DNA of 14,513 bases from NCBI GenBank assembly GCA_018400335.1, contig JAGYMT010000009.1, positions 1 to 14,513 on the forward strand, given 5' to 3'. Of this stretch, positions 8,498 through 14,513 are shown piece by piece; the first letter of the stretch is position 1; each line of letters starts with the position of its first letter. Position numbers and translations under genes: made by a program. Under the pieces are notes generated by a model. That model had not been told where the DNA came from. It did no database searches and was given only the letters and a program-made list of their open reading frames with translations. This stretch comes from Kiritimatiellia bacterium. Lineage in GTDB: Bacteria; Verrucomicrobiota; Kiritimatiellia; JAAZAB01.

Positions 8498-10336
8498 ATG
8501 AGCAAATCCCTCACAGGCGATGAATTGAGAAACCTGTTCCTGGCGTTTTTCCGGGAACGCGGACACGCGCTCATTTCCGGCGCGTCGCTGATTCCGCAGA
8601 ATGATCCCACCGTGCTGTTCACCACCGCCGGAATGCATCCGCTTGTTCCTTACCTGCTCGGCGAGCCGCACCCGGCGGGAAGGCGCCTGTGTAATGTCCA
8701 GAAGTGCATCCGCACGGGCGATATTGACTCGGTCGGTGACGGCTCGCACCTAACGATGTTCGAGATGCTGGGTAACTGGTCGCTGGGCGACTATTTCAAG
8801 GAGGAGGCGAACTACTGGTCCTTCGAGTTTCTAACATCCTCCCAATATCTCGGTTTCCGGCCCGACGAGCTCTTCATAACGGTGTTCGAGGGGAACGACC
8901 GGACGCCCCCCGATCGCGAGTCCTTCGATATATGGAAAAAACTCGGCGTTCCGGAGTCGCACATCTTCTTCCTGCCCATGGAGGACAACTGGTGGGGACC
9001 GGCCGGAAAGACCGGCCCTTGCGGACCCGATTCAGAGATGTTCATTGACGTGGGCAAGCCCGCATGCGGGCCCGGTTGCCGGCCCGGCTGTTCGTGCGGA
9101 AAGTATTTCGAGATATGGAACAACGTGTTCATGCAGTACAACAAGCAGGCGGACGGCTCATTCGCGCCGCTCGATCAGCGCAACGTTGATACGGGCATGG
9201 GCGTCGAGCGGACCGCCGCCATGCTCCAGGGTAAGGCATCCGTGTACGAGACGGAGCTTTTTGCGCCGATAATGGAGGCCATAGCGGCGCAGACCCGGAA
9301 GAGTCCGGCCGAAAACCCCTCCGAGTCGCGCGAGTTCCGCGTTATCGCCGATCACCTGCGCAGCGCCGTCTTCATTCTCGGCGACGAACAGGGCATTCTC
9401 CCCGGCAACCTCGGACAGGGCTACGTGCTGAGGCGTCTCATCCGGCGCTGCATCAGGCACGGCAGAAAGATAGGGCTGGCCGACGGCTTCTGCCGTCCCG
9501 TCGCGCAGAAGGTGATAGAGGGCTATGCCGCGGCGTATCCCGAGCTGGAGAAGAACAGGGAGCGCATTCTGAGCGAGCTGCCGGCGGAAGAGCAGCGGTT
9601 CGAGAAGACCCTCTCGCAGGGGCTGCAGGAGCTGGAGAAGACGCTTGGGAGAATGAAGGAGCACAACCAGTCAGTTCTTTCCGGAAGAGTTGCCTTCAGG
9701 CTTTATGACACGTACGGCTTTCCGCTGGAGATCACCGAGGAGATATGCTCCGAGCAGGGCATTTCGATCGAGCGGGAGGGTTTTGGAAAGGCTTTTACCA
9801 AGCACCAGGAAGTGTCCAAGCAGGGTTCGGACAAGGTGTTCAAGGGCGGGCTCGCTGACCATTCAGAGACGACATCGCGCCTGCACACGGCGACCCACCT
9901 TCTTCACAGGGCGCTGAGAATCGTGCTGGGCGAGCATGTCCAGCAGAAGGGCTCGAACATCACGCCGGAGCGCCTTCGTTTCGACTTCTCGCACCCGGAG
10001 AAGATGACGCCTGAGCAGGTTCAGAAAGTTGAGCAGATAGTCAACGAGCAGATCGCGAAGAATCTTCCCGTCACCATGGCCGTCATGAGTCTCGACGAGG
10101 CAAAACAGGCCAATGCCACGGCGCTTTTCACGGCGAAATACGGCGAACAGGTGAAGGTGTTTTCCGTTGGCGATTTCACGAAGGAGGTCTGCGGCGGACC
10201 GCACGCGAAGAGTTCGGGCGAGCTCGGCGTGTTCAGGATCAAGAAGGAAGAGGCGTCCAGCGCCGGTGTGCGCAGGATCCGCGCCGTTCTGGAGACGTCC
10301 CGGATCGAGCAGATTCTTAACGGCCCGCTTCGATAA
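8498..10336 (+). CDS. alaS: Alanyl-tRNA synthetase, compact form without the editing barrel and C-Ala domain
   Basis: This cytosolic class II synthetase charges tRNA-Ala. At 612 residues it is far shorter than E. coli AlaRS (876). The catalytic and tRNA-recognition part is complete, with GNWSLGDYFKEEA, GPAGKTGPCGPDSEMF, EIWNNVFMQYN and VDTGMGVERT. A small cysteine cluster C190, C194, C198, C200 just before EIWNN may bind a metal. The editing core keeps its zinc ligands HTATH (H463, H467) and CGGPH (C565, H569). The beta-barrel normally found between the two halves, with its FY-x-E-x-GGQ motif, is absent: the chain runs from the helical part through FKGGLADHSE straight into HTATH. The protein stops right after GVRRIRAVLE, so C-Ala is missing. 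Compact forms like this occur, to my knowledge, in candidate-phyla bacteria. The ATG at 8498 gives the standard N-terminus; earlier in-frame codons overlap recA. Confidence 0.96.
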   Translation: MSKSLTGDELRNLFLAFFRERGHALISGASLIPQNDPTVLFTTAGMHPLVPYLLGEPHPAGRRLCNVQKCIRTGDIDSVGDGSHLTMFEMLGNWSLGDYFKEEANYWSFEFLTSSQYLGFRPDELFITVFEGNDRTPPDRESFDIWKKLGVPESHIFFLPMEDNWWGPAGKTGPCGPDSEMFIDVGKPACGPGCRPGCSCGKYFEIWNNVFMQYNKQADGSFAPLDQRNVDTGMGVERTAAMLQGKASVYETELFAPIMEAIAAQTRKSPAENPSESREFRVIADHLRSAVFILGDEQGILPGNLGQGYVLRRLIRRCIRHGRKIGLADGFCRPVAQKVIEGYAAAYPELEKNRERILSELPAEEQRFEKTLSQGLQELEKTLGRMKEHNQSVLSGRVAFRLYDTYGFPLEITEEICSEQGISIEREGFGKAFTKHQEVSKQGSDKVFKGGLADHSETTSRLHTATHLLHRALRIVLGEHVQQKGSNITPERLRFDFSHPEKMTPEQVQKVEQIVNEQIAKNLPVTMAVMSLDEAKQANATALFTAKYGEQVKVFSVGDFTKEVCGGPHAKSSGELGVFRIKKEEASSAGVRRIRAVLETSRIEQILNGPLR

Positions 10337-10475
10337 AAGCGCCAAGCTTGCCACACAACATGTCTACATCAATAAAGGATAGATGCCATTCTCCCCAATG
10401 CCCCACCGATCCGACATCCACATGGTTGATATCCGGGATTGACAAGGAATTTATCAATTTCTCTCGGCAAAATCG
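10337..10475 (-). pseudogene. Remnant of a glycoside-hydrolase-like gene with a WGEWH motif
   Basis: In one minus-strand frame, open from 10475 after an in-frame TAG, the translation contains INHVDVGSVGHWGEWH (motif HVDVGSVGHWGEWH at 10424-10383), preceded by REKLINSLSIPD. VD-x-G-x-x-G-x-WGEWH is a signature I associate with TIM-barrel glycosidase-like proteins of the DUF4832 kind, where it marks a beta strand end. There is no start codon or full domain. The frame runs on into the 3' end of alaS, so only a short fragment is left. A stop and a likely frame change lie just upstream. I infer a decayed gene; the family assignment is from motif memory only. Confidence 0.38.
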
Positions 10476-10552
10476 CTATCCTCGATTCGTTCAACATCAG
10501 TTGCCACCTTCCTTTACGAAGTGTTCCCGAGCCTTAGCTCCTTAATTTTCGT

Positions 10553-10598
10553 TTGTTCGACTAAATTTATCAAGCCAAAGGCATGATGAGTCGAACAA
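10553..10598. repeat. Inverted repeat with 10-bp perfect arms
   Basis: TTGTTCGACT (10553-10562) and AGTCGAACAA (10589-10598) are perfect inverted arms around a 26-nt loop. The loop contains TTTATCAAGCCA (10566-10577), which occurs again at 12305-12316. There is no T run, and it lies over 200 nt after alaS, so it does not look like an intrinsic terminator. A dispersed repeat or a protein-binding site is possible. Confidence 0.5.
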
Positions 10599-10633
10599 TT
10601 GATTTCGACGTTGATAACATGTTCTCAGTCAAT

Positions 10634-10715
10634 GTGTTCAGTGTTCAGGGGTTCAGCGTTCAGGAAATGCCAATGCGCTTTCCGGCCTGAACACTGAACG
10701 CTGAACACAGAACAC
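10634..10715. repeat. Imperfect inverted repeat built from GTTCAG-type units
   Basis: The left arm (10634-10664) is a string of GTGTTCA, GTGTTCA, GGGGTTCA, GCGTTCA units. The right arm (10686-10715) is made of the complement, TGAACAC and TGAACGC units. The arms pair imperfectly over about 30 bp with a 21-nt loop. The arms could fold into a long hairpin. Similar short degenerate units are seen between genes in some environmental PVC-type genomes. It looks like a non-coding dispersed repeat. Confidence 0.6.
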
Positions 10716-10774
10716 TTTCAGCGAAGCTGGCTAGAACTCAGGTGTGGCTTCGCAGTGGTTTACGATGTGTGCGG

Positions 10775-11072
10775 TTAACCTCCTGTTGCTCCGAGTATGC
10801 CGCCGACGATGGCGGCCGCTGTCACTGCAAGTATCATCAGAATAATCGTGCGCGGCGCCCATTCTTTCCACTCTTCATCCGAGAATCAATCTGTTCAAAT
10901 CCGGGGAAAGGGGAAACAGCATGTAAACGCTCTCGGGATCCGCATCCAGATAGCGCAGGACATACAACACGGCTAATAAAGGCATGGCGCACTGGGCAAG
11001 CAGCCATATCCACTTAACGCTGCGATACAGCTTCCCCTTGCAGGCGACTTGTTCCCGACCATTTGCACTCAC
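10775..11072 (-). pseudogene. Small two-helix membrane protein gene, apparently frameshifted
   Basis: A GTG start at 11072 sits 11 nt after GGAGG on the minus strand and opens a 65-residue reading (stop at 10875). It contains a basic stretch, then a hydrophobic helix (KWIWLLAQCAMPLLAVLYVL), then RYLDADPESVYMLFPLSPDLNRLILG. Immediately downstream another frame is open from 10885 to the TAA at 10775. It reads FSDEEWKEWAPRT followed by a second helix with small residues (AAAIVGGILGATGG). Joined by one frame change near 10880-10886, the two give a coherent protein of about 98 residues with two membrane segments and an acidic loop between them. I do not recognise the family. A sequencing error, a real frameshift mutation, or two overlapping genes would explain it. 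The gene lies downstream of the URO-D-like gene, past a repeat patch. Confidence 0.45.
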
Positions 11073-11107
11073 AAGAAGTTGATCCTCCAAAGCTTTTGTT
11101 TCACAGT

Positions 11108-11122
11108 CGTCCCATAGGGACG
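11108..11122. repeat. Short hairpin CGTCCC-ATA-GGGACG
   Basis: Perfect 6-bp arms with a 3-nt loop border the GGAAT-repeat patch. On the minus strand the hairpin lies between the URO-D-like gene and the small membrane gene. No T run follows, so it is not a clear terminator. Confidence 0.45.
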
Positions 11123-11211
11123 GGAATGATGGAATACTGGAATGTTGAGAATGGGAATTCCAGCATTCCACTATTCCAACCTTCCATCGTTCCAAGATTC
11201 CAATATTCCAG
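11123..11211. repeat. GGAAT/ATTCC degenerate repeat patch
   Basis: The left third has four GGAAT units about 9-10 nt apart. From 11155 the complement takes over, with ATTCC/TTCC units at similar spacing up to 11211. The two halves are inverted around GGGAATTCC (11153-11161 region) and could fold back on each other. The patch occupies nearly all of the gap between the end of the URO-D-like gene and the small membrane gene. It is non-coding; the spacing is too short and irregular for CRISPR. Confidence 0.6.
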
Positions 11212-11220
11212 CGCTTGTCA

Positions 11221-12234
11221 TCACTCTATGGCCGCCTCGGCAAGCGCCTCGAGATTCGCCGGCGGGACATTCGGAAGCAGGGCTTCGTGGCTCGGGCTCA
11301 CGATCAGGCGCGGGCCGAGCAGTTCCTTGACCCTGCGCACCTCCGCCTTCACCTGATCCGGCGAAGCGTGGACGAGCAGTTCCTGGGTGTCAATGCCGCC
11401 CATGAATGCTATCCGCCCCTTGAAATCGCGGGCGAGAGTCTCTGCATCCATATTCGCCGCCAGCGCCTGGAGTGGATGCAGACAATCCACGCCCGCGTCA
11501 ATCAACCGCTCGATCACCTTGTGAATAGCCCCGCACGAGTGAAGAAGAGCCTGCAGTCCGTGCTTGTGCGCCTGTTTGGTGAAGCGTTCGAACCAGGGCA
11601 TAATGAACTCGTCGAACTGAGCCGGGCCGCAAATCAGGTCCTGCTGAGTGCCGAAGTCGTTGCCGAAGAAGAAGCCGTCCACCTCGCCGCCCGCCGCAGT
11701 GAAAAACCGCTCATTCGCCTCATAATAGAAGGAGCACACCTTGTCGGTCACGGCGTGAACGACCTCCGGGTGGGTGTACATCTTCACCATGTAGTCTTCC
11801 ATGCCGAAGAGATCCATCACGTTGTGATAGAAACATGTCCAGAACCCGCTGACCCGGTAATAATCGCCGGCGTTGCGCAGAGCTTCCATGCATAAATCAA
11901 AGCAGAGGAACTCCGGGCTCGGCCAGGGGAACTCTTCCACCTCGTCCACGCTTTCGCAATGCGACAAGGGGCCGGGCTGGCCGTGCCGAGTCTTGCTGAG
12001 TCCGCCGTCGAACATGCCGCGGCCGCTCGGGTCATGGTAGCAGTCCGGAAAGAATTGCGGACAAATCCATCGGAGATCATCCTTTAGCTTGACCCTCAGC
12101 TCCTCATCCGTCTTCGTTTCAAAATACGCATTCAGCCCTGCCCGGCTGTCGGCGTGCGGGTTCCCGAGCCAGAGTCCGCAGCGGTCGGCGGGTTTTCCGG
12201 CGATGATGTTTCGAATTCGTTCCCTGCTGTTCAT
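11221..12234 (-). CDS. Uroporphyrinogen decarboxylase-like protein (URO-D/MtaA superfamily), paralogue 1
   Basis: This 337-residue TIM-barrel protein belongs to the superfamily that holds HemE and the corrinoid methyltransferases MtaA/MtbA/CmuA. It begins MNSRERIRNIIAGKPADRCG, a common start for the non-HemE branch. It lacks the FMRQAGR motif of true HemE, so haem synthesis is unlikely. H232 and C234 in LHSCGA match the H-x-C zinc ligands of MtaA-type methyltransferases. The usual third ligand, a cysteine near the C-terminus, seems replaced: the matching stretch reads VSPSHEALLPNVPPANLEAL, where a His might serve. The start at 12234 follows a strong GGAGGTG; the open frame continues upstream, but only through repeat and remnant sequence. 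The substrate is unknown. It may act with the GH20-like and second URO-D-like genes upstream, though 332 nt of decayed sequence separate them. Confidence 0.85.
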   Translation of the reverse strand: MNSRERIRNIIAGKPADRCGLWLGNPHADSRAGLNAYFETKTDEELRVKLKDDLRWICPQFFPDCYHDPSGRGMFDGGLSKTRHGQPGPLSHCESVDEVEEFPWPSPEFLCFDLCMEALRNAGDYYRVSGFWTCFYHNVMDLFGMEDYMVKMYTHPEVVHAVTDKVCSFYYEANERFFTAAGGEVDGFFFGNDFGTQQDLICGPAQFDEFIMPWFERFTKQAHKHGLQALLHSCGAIHKVIERLIDAGVDCLHPLQALAANMDAETLARDFKGRIAFMGGIDTQELLVHASPDQVKAEVRRVKELLGPRLIVSPSHEALLPNVPPANLEALAEAAIE

Positions 12235-12282
12235 AACACCTCCATCCAAAGCGGGCGCACCCGCAACCCAAGAAAAAGAAGG

Positions 12283-12364
12283 ACAGGATAACAGGATAGT
12301 TCGATTTATCAAGCCAGGGAATGCCGGCGGCATCAGGACGGCGCGCCAGGGCTGTCGCGCCCTA
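12283..12364. repeat. Cluster of dispersed-repeat pieces in the catabolic cluster
   Basis: ACAGGATA occurs twice in perfect tandem (12283-12298). It is followed by TTTATCAAGCCA (12305-12316), shared with 10566-10577, and then by a hairpin with arms GGCGCG (12340-12345) and CGCGCC (12356-12361) and a 10-nt loop. On the minus strand the hairpin segment reads GGCGCGACAGCCCTGGCGCG. It looks like composite non-coding repeat sequence inserted just downstream of a gene remnant. Confidence 0.5.
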
Positions 12365-12375
12365 CCTTCCACACT

Positions 12376-12523
12376 TTTAACTCTTACGCGCCTGCCGGCC
12401 GCCGTCCGGTAATCTTCCTCTCCATCGAGATGCTCAAGCATCAGCGGCACATCGCCGAGCCGGTTCAACTCGCGCATGAATACCCGGGAAATCAGCCCTA
12501 AATACGAGTCCGCCGAGTCTCAT
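12376..12523 (-). pseudogene. C-terminal remnant of a sugar-phosphate isomerase/epimerase-like gene, frameshifted
   Basis: Two minus-strand frames join at about 12478. One reads RLGGLVFRADFPGI and ends at 12479. After one extra base the other reads MRELNRLGDVPLMLEHLDGE and then EDYRTAA. Together they give DFPGI-MRELNRLGDVPLMLEHL, close to the C-terminal end of xylose-isomerase-like TIM-barrel sugar-phosphate isomerases (COG1082), where a PLMLEHL strand is followed by an EEDYR-type helix. Everything N-terminal is missing, because the stop of the GH20-like gene is only about 44 nt upstream. The 3' side runs into repeat sequence. I infer the leftover of a deleted operon gene; the family assignment is from motif memory. 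Confidence 0.45.
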
Positions 12524-12566
12524 GACGCCCCTTTCTGAAACGGCTTGAAAGACTTTCTGAACCCGA

Positions 12567-13463
12567 TCAACCGCGGCAAACCGGTCCGCACTCGCGAATG
12601 CGCTCAAGCAGTGCGTCGAGCCGGGCTGGAATGCACGGAGTCCACTGGGTGATAAGAATGCCGCTGCCCCCGGCATCCAGCAGCCTGTCGCGCATCCGGG
12701 CGACGAGTTCCGGCCTGCCGCCCGGCGCGCCCCAGAGGTCGAGCCCCATCCCGCGTATGCGGGACGGCCCGTCGGGATCCCAATCGTCGTAGTCCCACAG
12801 CACATGAATGATATCTTTCGGGGCAAGCCGCTCCGCTTCGAGCGATTTATCCCTGTGGATCGCGGCGCTCGCCCACCGGCACGCGGAGTCGTTCCATATC
12901 AGGGTGCGCAGCTTGCGCTCCGCGAGCTTGTCGTGAAGCGTCCTGATGGCCTCCACGTATTGCCCGTAGCTACGACTATGGTCCTCGTCCATGCCGATGT
13001 GGAAGAAGCGGCATCCCGGGACGAGCTCAAGCAGTTCATCTATTATTTCGAAAGCGAGCTTCCAGTACTCCGGCGAATCAAACAGGTCGTTGTGCGGACG
13101 GAACCAGTGATTATGCTGGTGCATCGGGCTCTGCGAGAAGTTGAGCTTGATAACTGTTTCAATACCATGCTCCGAAGCGTGCCGGGCGAGTCTGGTCAGG
13201 GTTTCCCTCTCGCGGCTGTAATGCCTGGCCAGTTCCGGGTGGCTCGAATAGCGTATGCCGTCCTTGACATCAATCATAAGCAAATTGAGCCCCGCCTTTG
13301 CCATGGCATCAATGACCTGCATGCCCGACTCGACATCAAACGGCTCTTCCTTATCCTTAGCGGCAATCCACACCGGATCGTAGTGCGTGATGTGCAGCAG
13401 ATAGCCGCGGACGGGGAGAACTCCTTTTTGCGGTGCTTTTTCGGATGACGGCATGTTCTTCAT
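12567..13463 (-). CDS. GH20-like (hexosaminidase-type) TIM-barrel protein
   Basis: This 298-residue protein has the look of a glycoside hydrolase family 20 catalytic barrel. The key motif is FFHIGMDED, with D159 and E160 matching the paired Asp-Glu of GH20 (His-x-Gly-x-Asp-Glu), where Glu is the acid and Asp orients the substrate N-acetyl group. The N-terminal part (GYLLHITHYDP, then AGLNLLMIDVKDGI) and the later RTLIWNDSA and LITQWTP fit barrel strands. It has no signal peptide and no N-terminal GH20b domain, so it is short for the family and probably cytosolic. The start at 13463 is 1 nt after the stop of the upstream URO-D-like gene and follows GGGAGTG closely; an earlier in-frame ATG at 13496 would overlap that gene. 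It is likely co-translated with it. Substrate unknown; activity as a hexosaminidase is not assured. Confidence 0.7.
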   Translation of the reverse strand: MKNMPSSEKAPQKGVLPVRGYLLHITHYDPVWIAAKDKEEPFDVESGMQVIDAMAKAGLNLLMIDVKDGIRYSSHPELARHYSRERETLTRLARHASEHGIETVIKLNFSQSPMHQHNHWFRPHNDLFDSPEYWKLAFEIIDELLELVPGCRFFHIGMDEDHSRSYGQYVEAIRTLHDKLAERKLRTLIWNDSACRWASAAIHRDKSLEAERLAPKDIIHVLWDYDDWDPDGPSRIRGMGLDLWGAPGGRPELVARMRDRLLDAGGSGILITQWTPCIPARLDALLERIRECGPVCRG

Positions 13464-13464
13464 T

Positions 13465-14427
13465 TCACTCCCATGTGAAGTTCTTGAATGTCTCAATCAT
13501 TAGCTCGTTCTTCTCCGGCGCGATCTTAAGATCGGGCTTTGGATAGTAGGTTCCCACGAAACCGCCGGCGGGCACGGACAGTCTGCGGATCAACTTCTCA
13601 GTCTCCTCCTTGACCTGTGATACGGAAATCGTATGAATGGTGGATTGGATGTCGAGGCAGGTGGAGAAGGACAATCGCCCCCGCACTTCATCCACCGCCG
13701 ACGAGTTCATCCAGAGCGCCGGCTGCTTGTTGTCAACCATATCCACGCCTGCCTCCATGAGGTCCACCAGGTGTTCCGAAAGGTCGCCGCACGCGTGCAT
13801 GTAGATGAGCACCCCGTGAGCATGCGCCAGTTCAAACATCCTGCTGTAGCGCGGCTTCAGGTGCCGCCGCCAGAGGTCCATTTCAAATATCGGGCCCGTC
13901 TGTATGGCCTGGTCGTCGGCCATGAAGATGGCATCAACACCCTTTTCGGAGAACTGCTGCGTGAGTCCTTCAAGCACCCCGAAGATGCCGTCGAGCAACC
14001 ATTCAACCCGGTCGGGCTCGAGCATCAGGTCCGAGAGGTAGTTCTCGAAACCGCGCAGGTCGTCGAGCAGGTGCATAAGACCCTTGCCCAGGTAGGCTAC
14101 GACGAAACGCCCTGAGCGACGATGCTTTTCCAGCTCGGCATCGAGATTGTCAAACCGCCCGGGCGCAAAAGGATCGGGAAAGCGATAATCCCGGTGCGAA
14201 TCCCAATCGGCCAGCGGATGCAGCGCAACCTGGCCCTGATCGCCCTGCTCGGGGTTCAGCGACCGCCACACGATACCCCATTCGTTCATGCCCTCGCACG
14301 AAGGCACGAAGCCGGAAGCCGGACGGTAGCCCACCCCGGCGATATCAGAGTCCGGACCCATTGCCAGCGGAATGCGGTCCGGGTTCCTGAACGTCACAGC
14401 GCGTCTCATTCGTTCGCAGCTGTTCAT
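13465..14427 (-). CDS. Uroporphyrinogen decarboxylase-like protein (URO-D/MtaA superfamily), paralogue 2
   Basis: This 320-residue protein is of the same superfamily as the one at 11221-12234. It starts MNSCERMRRAVTFRNPDRIP and lacks the HemE arginine motif. H211 and C213 in YMHACGDLSEHLVDLMEAGV correspond to the H-x-C metal ligands of MtaA-type methyltransferases. Near the C-terminus, GGFVGTYYPKPDLKIAPEKN contains no cysteine, so a third zinc ligand is not evident and the chemistry may differ. I chose the ATG at 14427 because it matches the family start; the open frame extends further upstream to the window edge without homology. The ribosome site is weak (AGAG). The GH20-like gene follows after 1 nt, which points to a joint role in using one substrate, perhaps a methylated or amino sugar; that is conjecture. 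Confidence 0.85.
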   Translation of the reverse strand: MNSCERMRRAVTFRNPDRIPLAMGPDSDIAGVGYRPASGFVPSCEGMNEWGIVWRSLNPEQGDQGQVALHPLADWDSHRDYRFPDPFAPGRFDNLDAELEKHRRSGRFVVAYLGKGLMHLLDDLRGFENYLSDLMLEPDRVEWLLDGIFGVLEGLTQQFSEKGVDAIFMADDQAIQTGPIFEMDLWRRHLKPRYSRMFELAHAHGVLIYMHACGDLSEHLVDLMEAGVDMVDNKQPALWMNSSAVDEVRGRLSFSTCLDIQSTIHTISVSQVKEETEKLIRRLSVPAGGFVGTYYPKPDLKIAPEKNELMIETFKNFTWE

Positions 14428-14513
14428 AACATCTCTAATTCGTAACCATTTAGCCAATCGAAGAAATGAATTTTTGACAGAGGCTCGTGCAAAACCTCTT
14501 CCAAACAAAGGCG
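14428..14513. other. Upstream flank of the URO-D-like gene
   Basis: This short flank is AT-richer than the coding sequence around it, as expected for a leader or promoter region of the minus-strand cluster. I could not pick a convincing -35/-10 pair, and the window ends here. Confidence 0.3.

Noticed and set aside
10369..10497. A 42-codon minus-strand ORF (MLNESRIAILPRE...) with a plausible ribosome site
   Set aside because: It overlaps the frame with the WGEWH motif, which looks far more like real protein. The ORF itself resembles nothing I know.
10553..10598. Inverted repeat as the alaS terminator
   Set aside because: It is over 200 nt from the alaS stop, has a 26-nt loop, low stem GC and no T run.
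10742..11017. Plus-strand ORF of 91 codons in the gap after alaS
   Set aside because: It has no ribosome site or recognisable sequence and lies opposite the better supported membrane protein reading.
11123..11211. The GGAAT repeats as a CRISPR array
   Set aside because: Units are about 5 nt with 4-5 nt gaps, change orientation midway and leave no room for spacers; no cas genes are present.
12235..12477. N-terminal extension of URO-D paralogue 1 up to 12477
   Set aside because: The extra residues come from the isomerase-like remnant and repeat sequence. The ATG at 12234 has a strong GGAGGTG and the family's usual start.
13465..14427. URO-D-like proteins as HemE of haem biosynthesis
   Set aside because: The N-terminal arginine motif needed for uroporphyrinogen binding is absent, and the H-x-C pair points to the methyltransferase branch.

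Overview
This is a GC-rich bacterial window. The gene families present (several catabolic uroporphyrinogen-decarboxylase-like proteins, a GH20-like hydrolase, a full-length fused glycogen debranching enzyme, a compact alanyl-tRNA synthetase) and the many short intergenic repeats suggest an uncultured PVC-type bacterium (Lentisphaerota, Kiritimatiellota or Verrucomicrobiota) or a similar lineage. That placement is inference from gene content only; there is no rRNA or other phylogenetic marker that I could compare.

Layout. Positions 141-7214 hold a two-gene minus-strand unit. An HdrA-type flavoprotein fused to an MvhD-type iron-sulfur domain (4443-7214) lies 6 nt upstream of a 1431-residue glycogen debranching enzyme (141-4436). 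A 238-bp divergent region (7215-7452) separates this unit from a plus-strand pair, recA (7453-8484) and alaS (8498-10336). That region carries a candidate promoter for each direction and, 30 bp before recA, a clean palindrome that could be an SOS (LexA-type) operator.

From 10337 to 11220 there is no intact ordinary gene. I see a minus-strand remnant with a glycosidase-like WGEWH motif, two inverted repeats, an apparently frameshifted two-helix membrane protein gene, and a patch of GGAAT/ATTCC repeats. From 11221 to 14427 a minus-strand catabolic cluster follows. In transcription order it is a URO-D-like protein (13465-14427), a GH20-like TIM-barrel protein (12567-13463, 1 nt away), a decayed fragment resembling the C-terminus of a sugar-phosphate isomerase/epimerase (about 12376-12523), dispersed-repeat sequence, and a second URO-D-like protein (11221-12234).

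How the parts fit. recA-alaS is a common bacterial housekeeping order, here without recX. The GDE has both GH13 and GH133 active-site residues, so it should carry out both steps of glycogen debranching. Why it is linked to an HdrA-MvhD electron-transfer protein is unclear. The URO-D/GH20-like cluster looks like carbohydrate or methylated-substrate catabolism, with gene decay around it. I found no CRISPR array, RNA gene, transposase or convincing new multi-gene system. The best leads are the HdrA-GDE pairing, the compact AlaRS, the recA operator and the gene remnants.
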